Shown: one piece after another, positions 18,543-24,694 of the stretch | Layout of the letters: each line of letters opens with the position of its first letter | Position numbering within the stretch: the stretch's first letter is position 1 | NCBI GenBank assembly: GCA_041441465.1 | Contig: JASDSY010000030.1 | Coordinates: 1-64,000 of the forward strand | DNA from: JASDSY01 sp041441465 | GTDB lineage: Bacteria > Muiribacteriota > UBA9980 | DNA length: 64,000 nucleotides | Reading direction: 5' to 3' | Position numbers and translations under genes: made by a program | The notes under the pieces: model-generated | The model's input: only the letters and a program-made list of their open reading frames with translations | What the model was told of the DNA's origin: nothing | The model's database searches: none

Positions 18543-18968
18543 CTAAAATTTAAAAAGTTCTTCGGTATTTTTGCCGCTGGCGTTCAATTCTTTTTTTATT
18601 TTATTTTCGACAAATAAGATGATTCTGTCGGCTCTTTCAATAGCGTCAACTGCGTCTGTCAAATCAGGTTCATCGTAATTGCCAGGATATCTGAATTCGT
18701 CGCAGTATGGTTCAAGTACAATTGCATCGTCAATCAGATTTTTAAATTCATTATCAACCTGACTGCAATATTCAATTAATAATTCTAAATCATGCGTTTT
18801 TTGAATGTTCTGTTTTTTAAAAGCAAGAAAGCCTTTTAAAGCTTTTTCCGCACATTGTTGTGTATGATAAACCGATGTATCAAGAATACGTTCGTCATCT
18901 TTTATTAATTTTTTTGCGGTCCTGAGATCTGTCCTGGCTTTTTTAAGCCACATCAGATAAAATTCCAT
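18543..18968 (-). CDS. HEPN-domain protein of a HEPN/MNT pair
   Basis: A 141-residue HEPN protein. Helical pattern MWLKKARTDLRTAKKLI, then YHTQQCAEKALKGFLAF and KTHDLELLIEYC are the hallmarks of the family. HEPN proteins paired with minimal nucleotidyltransferases form toxin-antitoxin modules in which HEPN is an RNase or RNA-binding toxin. The strict RxxxxH RNase motif is not obvious to me, so activity is uncertain. I place the start at 18968 after GAAGG; it overlaps the MNT gene by 26 bases, implying coupled translation. It lies just inside the left end of the 33-kb element. Confidence 0.82.
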   Translation of the reverse strand: MEFYLMWLKKARTDLRTAKKLIKDDERILDTSVYHTQQCAEKALKGFLAFKKQNIQKTHDLELLIEYCSQVDNEFKNLIDDAIVLEPYCDEFRYPGNYDEPDLTDAVDAIERADRIILFVENKIKKELNASGKNTEELFKF

Positions 18969-19275
18969 ATATTTTTTTACCTTCATTTTTTATTTTATAA
19001 CATAATGTTGAAACGTCGCCTGACATCCCGTTGAATTCCTCTTTGGTATATACCAATATATCTTTGGCAATTTTAAGACCAACCAGAGAACGTATTCCAG
19101 GAATAGGGCGTTTGTAAGTTTTTTCGTTGGAATGATCGATGACTACAAGTAAATCAAGATCACTGGAATCATCGGGCTGGCCCCAGGCATATGATCCGAA
19201 AAGGTAAATTTCTAATGGATTATAGGTAAAAACAAGCCTATTTTTAACTTCCTCAATCAAATTTTCCGAAATCAT
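18943..19275 (-). CDS. MNT-type nucleotidyltransferase antitoxin
   Basis: A 110-residue minimal nucleotidyltransferase. YLFGSYAWGQPDDSSDLDLLVVI shows the GSx(n)DxD nucleotide-transfer motif. In known HEPN/MNT modules the MNT protein AMPylates the HEPN toxin on a Tyr and silences it. The start ATG follows GGAG at a good distance. It is transcribed first, with the HEPN gene overlapping its end. The RNA A transcript ends about 135 bp upstream on the same strand, behind a strong terminator. Confidence 0.84.
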   Translation of the reverse strand: MISENLIEEVKNRLVFTYNPLEIYLFGSYAWGQPDDSSDLDLLVVIDHSNEKTYKRPIPGIRSLVGLKIAKDILVYTKEEFNGMSGDVSTLCYKIKNEGKKIYGILSDVA

Positions 19276-19325
19276 AATCGCTCCAAAATAACGAAATATT
19301 TGCTTTATTACGACATGCCAATATA

Positions 19326-19359
19326 ATTAATATATCATATTTTGAGTTATTAGTCTATA
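19326..19359. repeat. 34-bp dispersed direct repeat, copy 2
   Basis: Matches 12518-12551 with a single mismatch, same orientation. It lies upstream of the MNT gene, between it and the RNA A terminator. Copy 1 lies outside the 33-kb element and this copy inside, so the repeat is not a boundary of that element. Confidence 0.6.
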
Positions 19360-19410
19360 CATATTTGGCTCCTTTGATGCTCTGTTATTTTTGCTATAAA
19401 AAATTAATAG

Positions 19411-19716
19411 TAGTAAAAAAGAAGCCGGAGCAAGCTCCGGACTTCTTTTCGCTATCAGGACGTGCCTGACCGCTCCCATTGCGGATGAAGGATGCCTTTG
19501 GGGCTCCTCAGCCGTCCCTAACATCCCTAGAACGCAGCTACGGCTTTCGCCGCTAAAGGAGTCCCCCCAGAGGTTCCTCAACTTTCGTTGGGGCAAGGAA
19601 ACGCAGTATTACCTGTCCGGATCCGTTTTAACCTCCAAGATTAAGTTTCTATACGCGGGCAATATTTATAAGGTAACTACTTATTAAATTGAGTTTTTAA
19701 TTGTCATTTTTTATAT
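19411..19716 (-). ncRNA. Structured RNA A (homologue of RNA B)
   Basis: About 300 nt from the predicted start near 19716 to a strong terminator. The stems are: P1 GAGGTT/AACCTC (19630-19635 with 19570-19575); a CAAC-GAAA-GTTG hairpin; P2 GGGG-a-CTCC with GGAG-CCCC (19558-19566 with 19500-19509) enclosing a CGGC-GAAA-GCCG hairpin; then a hairpin at 19451-19473. The terminator stem CCGGAGC-TT-GCTCCGG, flanked by GAAG/CTTC, ends in TTTTTT (19415-19445). Homologous stems occur in RNA B with compensatory changes. A sigma-54 promoter precedes it. A 90-codon open frame overlaps it but has no ribosome site and is not shared with RNA B. The family is unknown to me. Confidence 0.8.
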
Positions 19717-19726
19717 AATTTATAGC

Positions 19727-19742
19727 AGCAACTTATGTGCCA
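19727..19742 (-). promoter_or_regulatory. Sigma-54 promoter of RNA A
   Basis: On the minus strand: TGGCACATAAGTTGCT. Compared with consensus TGGCACGNNNNTTGCW, only the G after TGGCAC differs (A). The GG and GC dinucleotides are at the required spacing (19741-19740 and 19729-19728), predicting a start near 19716. It shares form and orientation with the RNA B promoter. Confidence 0.8.
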
Positions 19743-19744
19743 TT

Positions 19745-20061
19745 TTTTAGTATAAGAGTTATTCTTGATAAATAATTTTAACAAATAATAAATTTTATAT
19801 GTTTTTTTATTTAAATACTACATACTTATATCATTTTATCATTGTAATTATGAATGTTTTATAGTTAAAGACAAAATGATAAAGTTACAGTTATATTTTT
19901 ATCTGTATTTTCATTTAAACAGTTTTAAAATAAAAGACAATTTAATTTAAGTAGTAAACTTAACCGTATGTAATAAATGTAAACAAAAAATATAAATATA
20001 TAAAAAAACTTATATTAAATATAGTATTTTGTATAATAATAAATAAAAATGGTTTGGCCTG
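19745..20061. other. AT-rich upstream region of RNA A
   Basis: No gene seen. AAATGTAAACA near 19976 recurs in the inverted repeat upstream of the tRNA-like RNA promoter (23124) and could be an activator site, but in such AT-rich DNA an 11-base match is weak evidence. Confidence 0.4.
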
Positions 20062-20262
20062 AAAATTAATTCTTTTTATGAATAAAAACGGTTCCTTTTT
20101 TTGTTAGCCTGTATTTTTGCAGTCGGCTGTTTGGTTTGGCCGGGACGGTCATCGCGATTAATCCTTTATTTAAAGCCGGGTGAAGGTAATTATTTCTGAA
20201 TGTTGGCTTGTGAACTAAGTCAAGTTTTTGCATCTTTATTTAGCATTGCATAAGTGAAATTA
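20062..20262 (-). pseudogene. Decayed 3' end of a fic gene
   Basis: About 200 bp aligns with the 3' part of the fic gene at 11302 (for example TTAATTCTTTTTATGAATAAAA and TTTTTGCAGTCGGCTGTTTGG, with scattered changes) and covers the C-terminal winged helix. The catalytic motif is absent. It is a fragment left between RNA A and the toxin gene. Confidence 0.8.
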
Positions 20263-20317
20263 TATCATAATAAAAGCGCTTTCGCAACTTTTTAAAATAT
20301 GTTTGTTTAAATAGGTC

Positions 20318-20346
20318 TTGATTAATTGTAGTTTATATGCTACAAT
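20318..20346 (+). promoter_or_regulatory. Promoter of the HigB/HigA-like operon, apparently leaderless
   Basis: TTGATT (20318-20323) and TACAAT (20341-20346) are spaced 17 bp. The expected start is about 20353, three bases before the ATG at 20356. The lack of any ribosome site upstream fits leaderless translation of the toxin gene. Confidence 0.55.
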
Positions 20347-20355
20347 AATGTTATA

Positions 20356-20703
20356 ATGAACCAAAAAAAAGAAATAAAATACTATGTTAAATCTAACGGC
20401 TTGGAACCATATACAGAATGGTTTAACAGCATTAAAGATGCTAAAACTAAGGCTGTAATTTTAACTCGAATCGATCGTTTAAAATTAGGCAATATGGGCG
20501 ATTGTGAGCCGGTTGGGCAAGGGCTTTCTGAACTTAAAATTCATTATGGCGCCGGTTATAGGATTTATTTTGGCCAAATTGGAACAACATTAGTGATTTT
20601 GTTATGCGGCGGAGATAAATCTACGCAAAAAAAAGATATAAAAAAAGCACATGAATATTGGAATGATTTAACGGAAGGCGATTATGAAAAAAAATCAAAT
20701 TAA
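20356..20703 (+). CDS. HigB/RelE-type toxin
   Basis: A 115-residue toxin of the phage-derived Gp49-like/HigB family: EPYTEWFNSIKDAKTKAVILTRI, LKLGNMGDCEPVG, then the core GAGYRIYFGQ and LVILLCGGDKSTQKKDIKKA. These proteins usually cleave ribosome-bound mRNA. Toxin-first order followed by an antitoxin with 20 bases of overlap is typical of HigBA. It sits between the two sigma-54-driven structured RNAs, which may be coincidence or may link RNA cleavage to the RtcR response. Confidence 0.85.
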   Translation: MNQKKEIKYYVKSNGLEPYTEWFNSIKDAKTKAVILTRIDRLKLGNMGDCEPVGQGLSELKIHYGAGYRIYFGQIGTTLVILLCGGDKSTQKKDIKKAHEYWNDLTEGDYEKKSN

Positions 20704-20980
20704 AGATCATCAGAAATTTTTGATAGAACAATTAAAAGATCCTGAAGTAGCAGTTGAATATCTGAACAACGCACTCAGCGAGAAAGATAATGCTATGTTT
20801 CTTCTTGCATTAAAAAACGTTGTAGAAGCGCACGGAGTAAGCAAAATTGCGCGGAAATCCAAATTAAACCGTGAAAATATGTACCGCATATTATCTGCCA
20901 GCGGAAATCCACAGTTATCAAGTATAATGAGCCTTATTAATTCTTTAGGATTAAGTTTTTCTATAAGGCCTGCTTTTTAA
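20684..20980 (+). CDS. HigA-type antitoxin
   Basis: A 98-residue DNA-binding antitoxin of the addiction-module-antidote type. FLLALKNVVEAHGVSKIARKSKLNRENMYRILS is the Cro/CI-like helix-turn-helix, followed by NPQLSSIMSLINSLGLSFS. It would bind the toxin and repress the shared promoter. It overlaps the toxin gene, so translation is coupled. Confidence 0.85.
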   Translation: MKKNQIKDHQKFLIEQLKDPEVAVEYLNNALSEKDNAMFLLALKNVVEAHGVSKIARKSKLNRENMYRILSASGNPQLSSIMSLINSLGLSFSIRPAF

Positions 20981-21050
20981 GACAATTAATATCGACGAGT
21001 ATAAATCTGAATTAAAATAACAATTATCCTTTTCATTGCCAAATAAATCT

Positions 21051-21479
21051 AATAATAAAAAGAAGCCGGAGCAAGCTCCGAACTTCTTTCCGCTATCAGG
21101 TTGTTCACCTAATAGCTACCATTGCGAATGTGGCTGCTAACGGGCTTTCCTCACTATCCCACTCATTCATAGGGACGCGGTGCAGCCGAAGCTGCTAAAA
21201 GAAAGTCCATCGAAGGTTAGATGACTTTTGTCTTCGCACGGAAAATCAGGTTTAACAGTATAAGCTTCCAAAAATACCTGCTGAAAAGGAAAGACGACTT
21301 ATGCCATAGTATGGCAAACTCGGCTTTTACCCTCAGAATCCGTCTTAACCTTCGCTTTTAAAAGATATTTCATAACACGCCTCCAATCGGATAATCAAAA
21401 CACTTATTATTAAATTTAAAATTTTATTATTTCAAATCGTCATTATTTATCATCAGGTTTGTGTTATTTTTCTTTACAT
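21051..21479 (-). ncRNA. Structured RNA B (homologue of RNA A)
   Basis: About 425 nt from the predicted start near 21479 to a terminator with the same AGAAG/CTTCT-flanked CGGAGC-TT-GCTCCG stem as RNA A (21061-21086). The stems are: P1 CGAAGGTTA/TAACCTTCG (21346-21354 with 21211-21219); P2 GGaCTTTCTT with GAGGAAAG-CCC (21199-21208 with 21142-21152) enclosing GCAGC-TTCG-GCTGC; and a 10-bp hairpin at 21092-21116. P1, P2 and the last hairpin differ from RNA A by paired changes. Compared with RNA A it has about 100 extra nt between P1 strands, including TGCCATA-CTA-TGGCA. A small open frame with a ribosome site lies in its 5' part. Confidence 0.8.
21304..21378 (-). CDS. Possible 24-residue peptide in the RNA B leader
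   Basis: An ATG preceded by GGAGG at good spacing opens a short frame, MKYLLKAKVKTDSEGK and eight more residues, then TAA. It overlaps P1 of RNA B, so translation and folding would compete. RNA A lacks the ATG, which argues against conservation. It could be a leader peptide or chance. Confidence 0.3.
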
Positions 21480-21490
21480 AATTCACAAAA

Positions 21491-21506
21491 GCAAGTTGCG
21501 TGCCAA
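21491..21506 (-). promoter_or_regulatory. Sigma-54 promoter of RNA B
   Basis: On the minus strand: TTGGCACGCAACTTGC, followed by TT, a full match to YTGGCACGNNNNTTGCW. GG is at 21504-21503 and GC at 21492-21491, so the start should be near 21479. It lies four bases past the stop codon of rtcR and faces away from it toward RNA B. Confidence 0.9.
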
Positions 21507-21509
21507 TTT

Positions 21510-23039
21510 TTATTTTATTTTCAATTTTTTCATTTCATTAGAGAATGTTTGATAGTTTTTATAACCAAGAAGCCTGGCTGCACCGGTTATGCTGCGATTA
21601 GTTAGTTCTAATGCCTTTAAAATATATTTTTTTCGGAATTCATTCGTTAATTCTTCTAAATTTATAGAATTATTGGCCGTTAATTCCGTCTGTTTATTTT
21701 CAGGCGGCGTATCTGAACCGGCGATAAGTTTTTTTATATCTTCATCGTTTATGGTTTCGCCGCTGTTCCATATGCATACACGCTGAATTGTGTTATATAA
21801 TTCGCGGATGTTCCCTGGCCAATTATATTTATCAATAAAATCCAACGCCGATTTTGAAAGCTTTTTTGCGATATATTCGCCGAATATTTTCTTGTTGTTA
21901 TTGTTAATATTATCAATGAAATGTTTTGAAATATGCGATGCATCGGTGCCGCGCTCGCGTAATGGCGGAATTTTAAGCGTGCCGACATTAATTCTATAAA
22001 AAAGGTCTTCGCGAAATTTACCGTCGATGATTAGTTTTCGAAGATCTTTATTCGTGGCTGAAATTATTCTTACGTCGGTTTTTAAGATTTTTCCGTCGCC
22101 GACCCGCTGCACTTCGCCTTCCTGAATTGCTCTTAAAAGTTTTGTTTGTGTTTCGAGGCTTAAATCGCCTATTTCATCTAAAAATAAGGTGCCGCCGTTG
22201 GCTTCAAGGAAAAGTCCTTTTCCTTCGCCATTCGATCCTGTCCATGCTCCTTTTGACCATCCAAATAGTGTCGCGTTCGCGGTGTTTTCGTGTATTGCCG
22301 CGCAGTTTAATGTCAAAAGCGGTTTACCTTTACGCATTGAAGATTTGTGTATTGCTTTAGCGAATAACTCTTTGCCTGTGCCTGTTTCGCCGAGTATCAG
22401 CACCGGAACGTCATATTTGGCTATTAAATAAACATCATTTATTATTTTTCTCATTTCAATATTTTTATGTATTATTAAGTTATATTCCGGAATATTTGCC
22501 CATTCTTTAAAATTGCCGGCTTGCTTTAATTTTGAGAGATAATCGAAAGTGTCGCTGTCAATGTTTATGTCGGGGTTATGAATTTTGTTTTTGAATTTGC
22601 CGATGGTTTTATCGAATGATGTCATAATAAGTATGGCCGGGTATTTGCTTTTTGCAAGAACGAGCCATATTGCGCACATTTGGGCTGTTCCGGCTCCGAT
22701 TTGAAAGTGCCAGTTAAGCTTTTGACCAGCAGAATCTTTTTCGATCTGTTTTATGACTTCAGTGGCGGCGCTGAAAATTTTTACAAAATCTTTATCTATT
22801 AAGTCAAATTCATATAAGTTTATGATTTTTTTTCCAGAATATTGATGTCTGATATATTTTAAAAAATTATTTACATGATCAATATTTTTAGTTTTCTTGT
22901 TAAATAGTATATGTATTTCATTAATAGGCACGGCTTCTTTAGAATTTAGAAACGCTGTCAATGGGCCAAAATTATCAGGTCCTTTTGAAAATTGCTCAAG
23001 ATCATAATTATCAAGCCATGTAAGATAAATATTTTTCAT
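21510..23039 (-). CDS. rtcR: RtcR-type sigma-54 activator with CARF-like sensor
   Basis: A 509-residue transcriptional activator. Residues 1-185 or so match the RtcR N-terminal domain, a CARF/Rossmann-like sensor (NEIHILFNKK, then LNWHFQIGAGTAQMCAIW and ILIMTSFD). The AAA+ domain has Walker A GETGTGKE (217-224), Walker B LFLDEIG (285-291) and arginine-finger-type sequence; residues 470-509 form a Fis-like HTH. In studied bacteria RtcR senses RNA fragments with cyclic-phosphate ends and turns on rtcBA, sometimes with Rsr and Y RNA. The sigma-54 contact loop, normally GAFTGA, reads GAWTGS (264-269) here. Three sigma-54 promoters surround the gene, and no rtcB, rtcA or rsr is in the window. The start ATG follows CCGGAG. 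Confidence 0.92.
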   Translation of the reverse strand: MKNIYLTWLDNYDLEQFSKGPDNFGPLTAFLNSKEAVPINEIHILFNKKTKNIDHVNNFLKYIRHQYSGKKIINLYEFDLIDKDFVKIFSAATEVIKQIEKDSAGQKLNWHFQIGAGTAQMCAIWLVLAKSKYPAILIMTSFDKTIGKFKNKIHNPDINIDSDTFDYLSKLKQAGNFKEWANIPEYNLIIHKNIEMRKIINDVYLIAKYDVPVLILGETGTGKELFAKAIHKSSMRKGKPLLTLNCAAIHENTANATLFGWSKGAWTGSNGEGKGLFLEANGGTLFLDEIGDLSLETQTKLLRAIQEGEVQRVGDGKILKTDVRIISATNKDLRKLIIDGKFREDLFYRINVGTLKIPPLRERGTDASHISKHFIDNINNNNKKIFGEYIAKKLSKSALDFIDKYNWPGNIRELYNTIQRVCIWNSGETINDEDIKKLIAGSDTPPENKQTELTANNSINLEELTNEFRKKYILKALELTNRSITGAARLLGYKNYQTFSNEMKKLKIK

Positions 23040-23124
23040 TTCGCGCTCCGGTTTATGAAAATTTAAATAGTATTATAAGAAAGAAAAAAATTATATATTG
23101 AAAAGTTTATCATAGCAAAAGTTA

Positions 23125-23163
23125 AATGTAAACATAAAAATGTTTGCGCGAACATGTTACATT
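23125..23163. promoter_or_regulatory. Inverted repeats, candidate RtcR enhancer
   Basis: AATGTAA and TTACATT arms enclose ACAT/ATGT and a near-palindrome ATGTTTGCGCGAACAT (23140-23155). It lies about 210-250 bp upstream of the rightward sigma-54 promoter and about 100 bp upstream of rtcR. This is a normal place for an enhancer-binding protein and for autoregulation. Confidence 0.45.
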
Positions 23164-23371
23164 AGTTAAAACACTTCTGAAACTTGATTATCAGGCTATG
23201 TAAAAATATTTATAATAATATAAAAAAACATATAATTGAACTGAATTTTAAATATTAAGTTATATGGTTAAATGTGAATTTTTATAATTTATAAAAAAGA
23301 TATGTAATTAAATAAGCCTGAAAATAAGACTTTTCTACTTTTGCATTCGTATGGAATTCTTTGATATATAA

Positions 23372-23389
23372 TTGGCACGCAAGTTGCAA
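23372..23389 (+). promoter_or_regulatory. Sigma-54 promoter of tRNA-like RNA and DIP1984 genes
   Basis: TTGGCACGCAAGTTGCAA matches YTGGCACGNNNNTTGCW at every fixed position (GG 23374-23375, GC 23386-23387). Predicted start near 23399. The spacer is nearly the same as in the RNA B promoter. It is divergent from rtcR. Confidence 0.92.
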
Positions 23390-23443
23390 TTACAATTTGT
23401 GTAAAAGTAAATCGAAAATAAATGACCAGAGTTAAAGTTTTTT

Positions 23444-23562
23444 AACAATTGAATATGTTTTTTTGATCGACAGGAAATGATTAAAACATTACGTTTATAT
23501 TTAGCAGATATTGGATGAAGACAGGTTCGATTCCTGTCATCTGCATACCGATTCCAATTGTT
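23444..23562 (+). ncRNA. RNA with tRNA-like acceptor/T-arm minihelix
   Basis: GCAGAT (23504-23509) pairs with ATCTGC (23539-23544), and GACAGG (23520-23525) with CCTGTC (23533-23538). The T-loop TTCGATT is canonical, giving 6+6 bp, the same 12-bp coaxial length as acceptor plus T-stem in tRNA. A 10-base linker (ATTGGATGAA) replaces the D and anticodon arms. Outside it, AACAATTG (23444-23451) pairs with CAATTGTT (23555-23562), extended by AAT/ATT, closing the RNA. Position 23545 is A, but no CCA follows directly. A long end stem with a tRNA-like module is the layout of bacterial Y RNAs (YrlA), which are RtcR-controlled in some species. It is not a functional tRNA. Confidence 0.75.
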
Positions 23563-23567
23563 TTTCC

Positions 23568-23638
23568 AGCGTCACAGCGGGACGCTATAGGAAGTATTAT
23601 TTATTAACTACCGTGAGGGTGTGGCAGCTGCTGCATCC
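23568..23638 (+). ncRNA. Two further hairpins in the sigma-54 transcript leader
   Basis: AGCGTC-acagcgg-GACGCT (23568-23586) and a two-part hairpin with GGGT/ATCC and GCAG-CTG-CTGC (23617-23638) lie between the tRNA-like RNA and the first DIP1984 gene. Neither has a T-tract, so they are probably mRNA leader or 3' RNA structure rather than terminators. Confidence 0.5.
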
Positions 23639-23716
23639 GAGCGCAAACAAATAAGCCATATAAAAATGATGAAGCGGTCTTTTTAAAATGAAATTGAAGT
23701 TATTGGAGGGAATTAA

Positions 23717-24175
23717 ATGAAACTTGCCGAAGCGCTTAATCGCAGGACGAAGGTTCGCCGTAAACTTTTTGAATTGAAAATCCGGCTTGACAGAAACGCG
23801 CAGGTTCAGGAAGGCGAAAAGCCGTTCGAAGATCCGAATAATCTTCTTCTTGAGTATGAAAGTGCCTTTGACGAGTTAAACACACTTGTCAAAAGAATCA
23901 ATAAAACAAATAACAGTACTCAGCTTGAACCAGAGAGGACTCTTATGGAAGCGCTTGCGGATAGGGATTGTCTGGCATGGCGCCGGGCCGTCCTGGAAAA
24001 GTTCAAAAGTGCCGCAGTTATGCCGCAGAAAAGGTACAGTCTTAGTGAAGTCAAGTTTGTCGCTTCGGTTGATGTAATTCAGATTCAGAAACAGATTGAC
24101 GAGCTGGATAAAAAGCATCAGGAACTTGTCTGCCGCATTCAGCAGATGAACTGGCAGGTTGATTTAGCGGAATAG
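23717..24175 (+). CDS. DIP1984-family protein, copy 1
   Basis: A 152-residue, largely helical protein of the DIP1984 family: starts MKLAEALNRRTKVRRKLFEL, contains the conserved VQEGEKP and NTLVKRINKTNN blocks and ends IQQMNWQVDLAE. The molecular activity of the family is not known to me. GGAGG lies before the ATG. It is the first gene after the sigma-54 promoter and tRNA-like RNA, so it should be induced by RtcR. A paralogue follows after 60 bp. The pair is richer in GC than its surroundings, which suggests transfer as a unit. Confidence 0.88.
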   Translation: MKLAEALNRRTKVRRKLFELKIRLDRNAQVQEGEKPFEDPNNLLLEYESAFDELNTLVKRINKTNNSTQLEPERTLMEALADRDCLAWRRAVLEKFKSAAVMPQKRYSLSEVKFVASVDVIQIQKQIDELDKKHQELVCRIQQMNWQVDLAE

Positions 24176-24235
24176 CTTAATGGCAAATTATCATATTTTG
24201 TAAAGTAAAACCATATTAATAGAGGAGGAAATTTG

Positions 24236-24694
24236 ATGAAAATCGCGGAAGCACTCAATCTCAGAGCTGATGCACAGCGAAAACTTTCGGAATTAAGCCA
24301 GCGTCTTGAGAAGAACGCGCAGGTTCAGGAAGGCGAGAAACCGGCTGAGAATCCGAATAAACTTCTGGCCGAGTACGAAATAGTTCTTGAAGAATTAAAC
24401 GTACTTGTCAAAAGGATCAACCGGACTAATAACACAGTTGAATTGGAACCCGGCTTGACGCTGATGGAGGCAATAACGGACAGGGACCACATTGCTTCGC
24501 GCAGAAACGCGTTAGCCAATTTGAAGCAGTCGGCAACACAGCAGCAGGATCGGTACAGCAGGACCGAGATCAAGTTTGTCAGCACCGTGGATGTAGTTGC
24601 CATTCAGAAGCAGGTTGACGCGCTTTCGAAGGAGTACCGCACATTCGACAGCCGTATTCAGCAGATGAATTGGCAGGCTGACCTGATTGAATAA
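24236..24694 (+). CDS. DIP1984-family protein, copy 2
   Basis: A 152-residue paralogue of the upstream gene, with the same blocks (MKIAEALNLRADAQRKLSEL, AQVQEGEKP, VLVKRINRTNN, QQMNWQADLIE). The ATG at 24236 follows AGGAGGAAA. Two diverged copies kept in tandem suggest a hetero-oligomer or specialised partners; this is inference. Both have high predicted helix content with possible long hairpin helices. Confidence 0.88.
   Translation: MKIAEALNLRADAQRKLSELSQRLEKNAQVQEGEKPAENPNKLLAEYEIVLEELNVLVKRINRTNNTVELEPGLTLMEAITDRDHIASRRNALANLKQSATQQQDRYSRTEIKFVSTVDVVAIQKQVDALSKEYRTFDSRIQQMNWQADLIE

Noticed and set aside
19327..19596. An 89-codon minus-strand frame over RNA A as a protein gene
   Set aside because: No ribosome site, the frame is not kept in RNA B, and the stems and terminator explain the sequence.
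21060..21370. RNA B as RNase P or tmRNA because of GAGGAAAG
   Set aside because: The other universal motifs of RNase P and tmRNA are absent, and the stem partner of GAGGAAAG is local.
23504..23545. A normal tRNA gene
   Set aside because: Only acceptor and T-arm are present; there is no anticodon arm or D-arm and no room for them in the 10-base linker.
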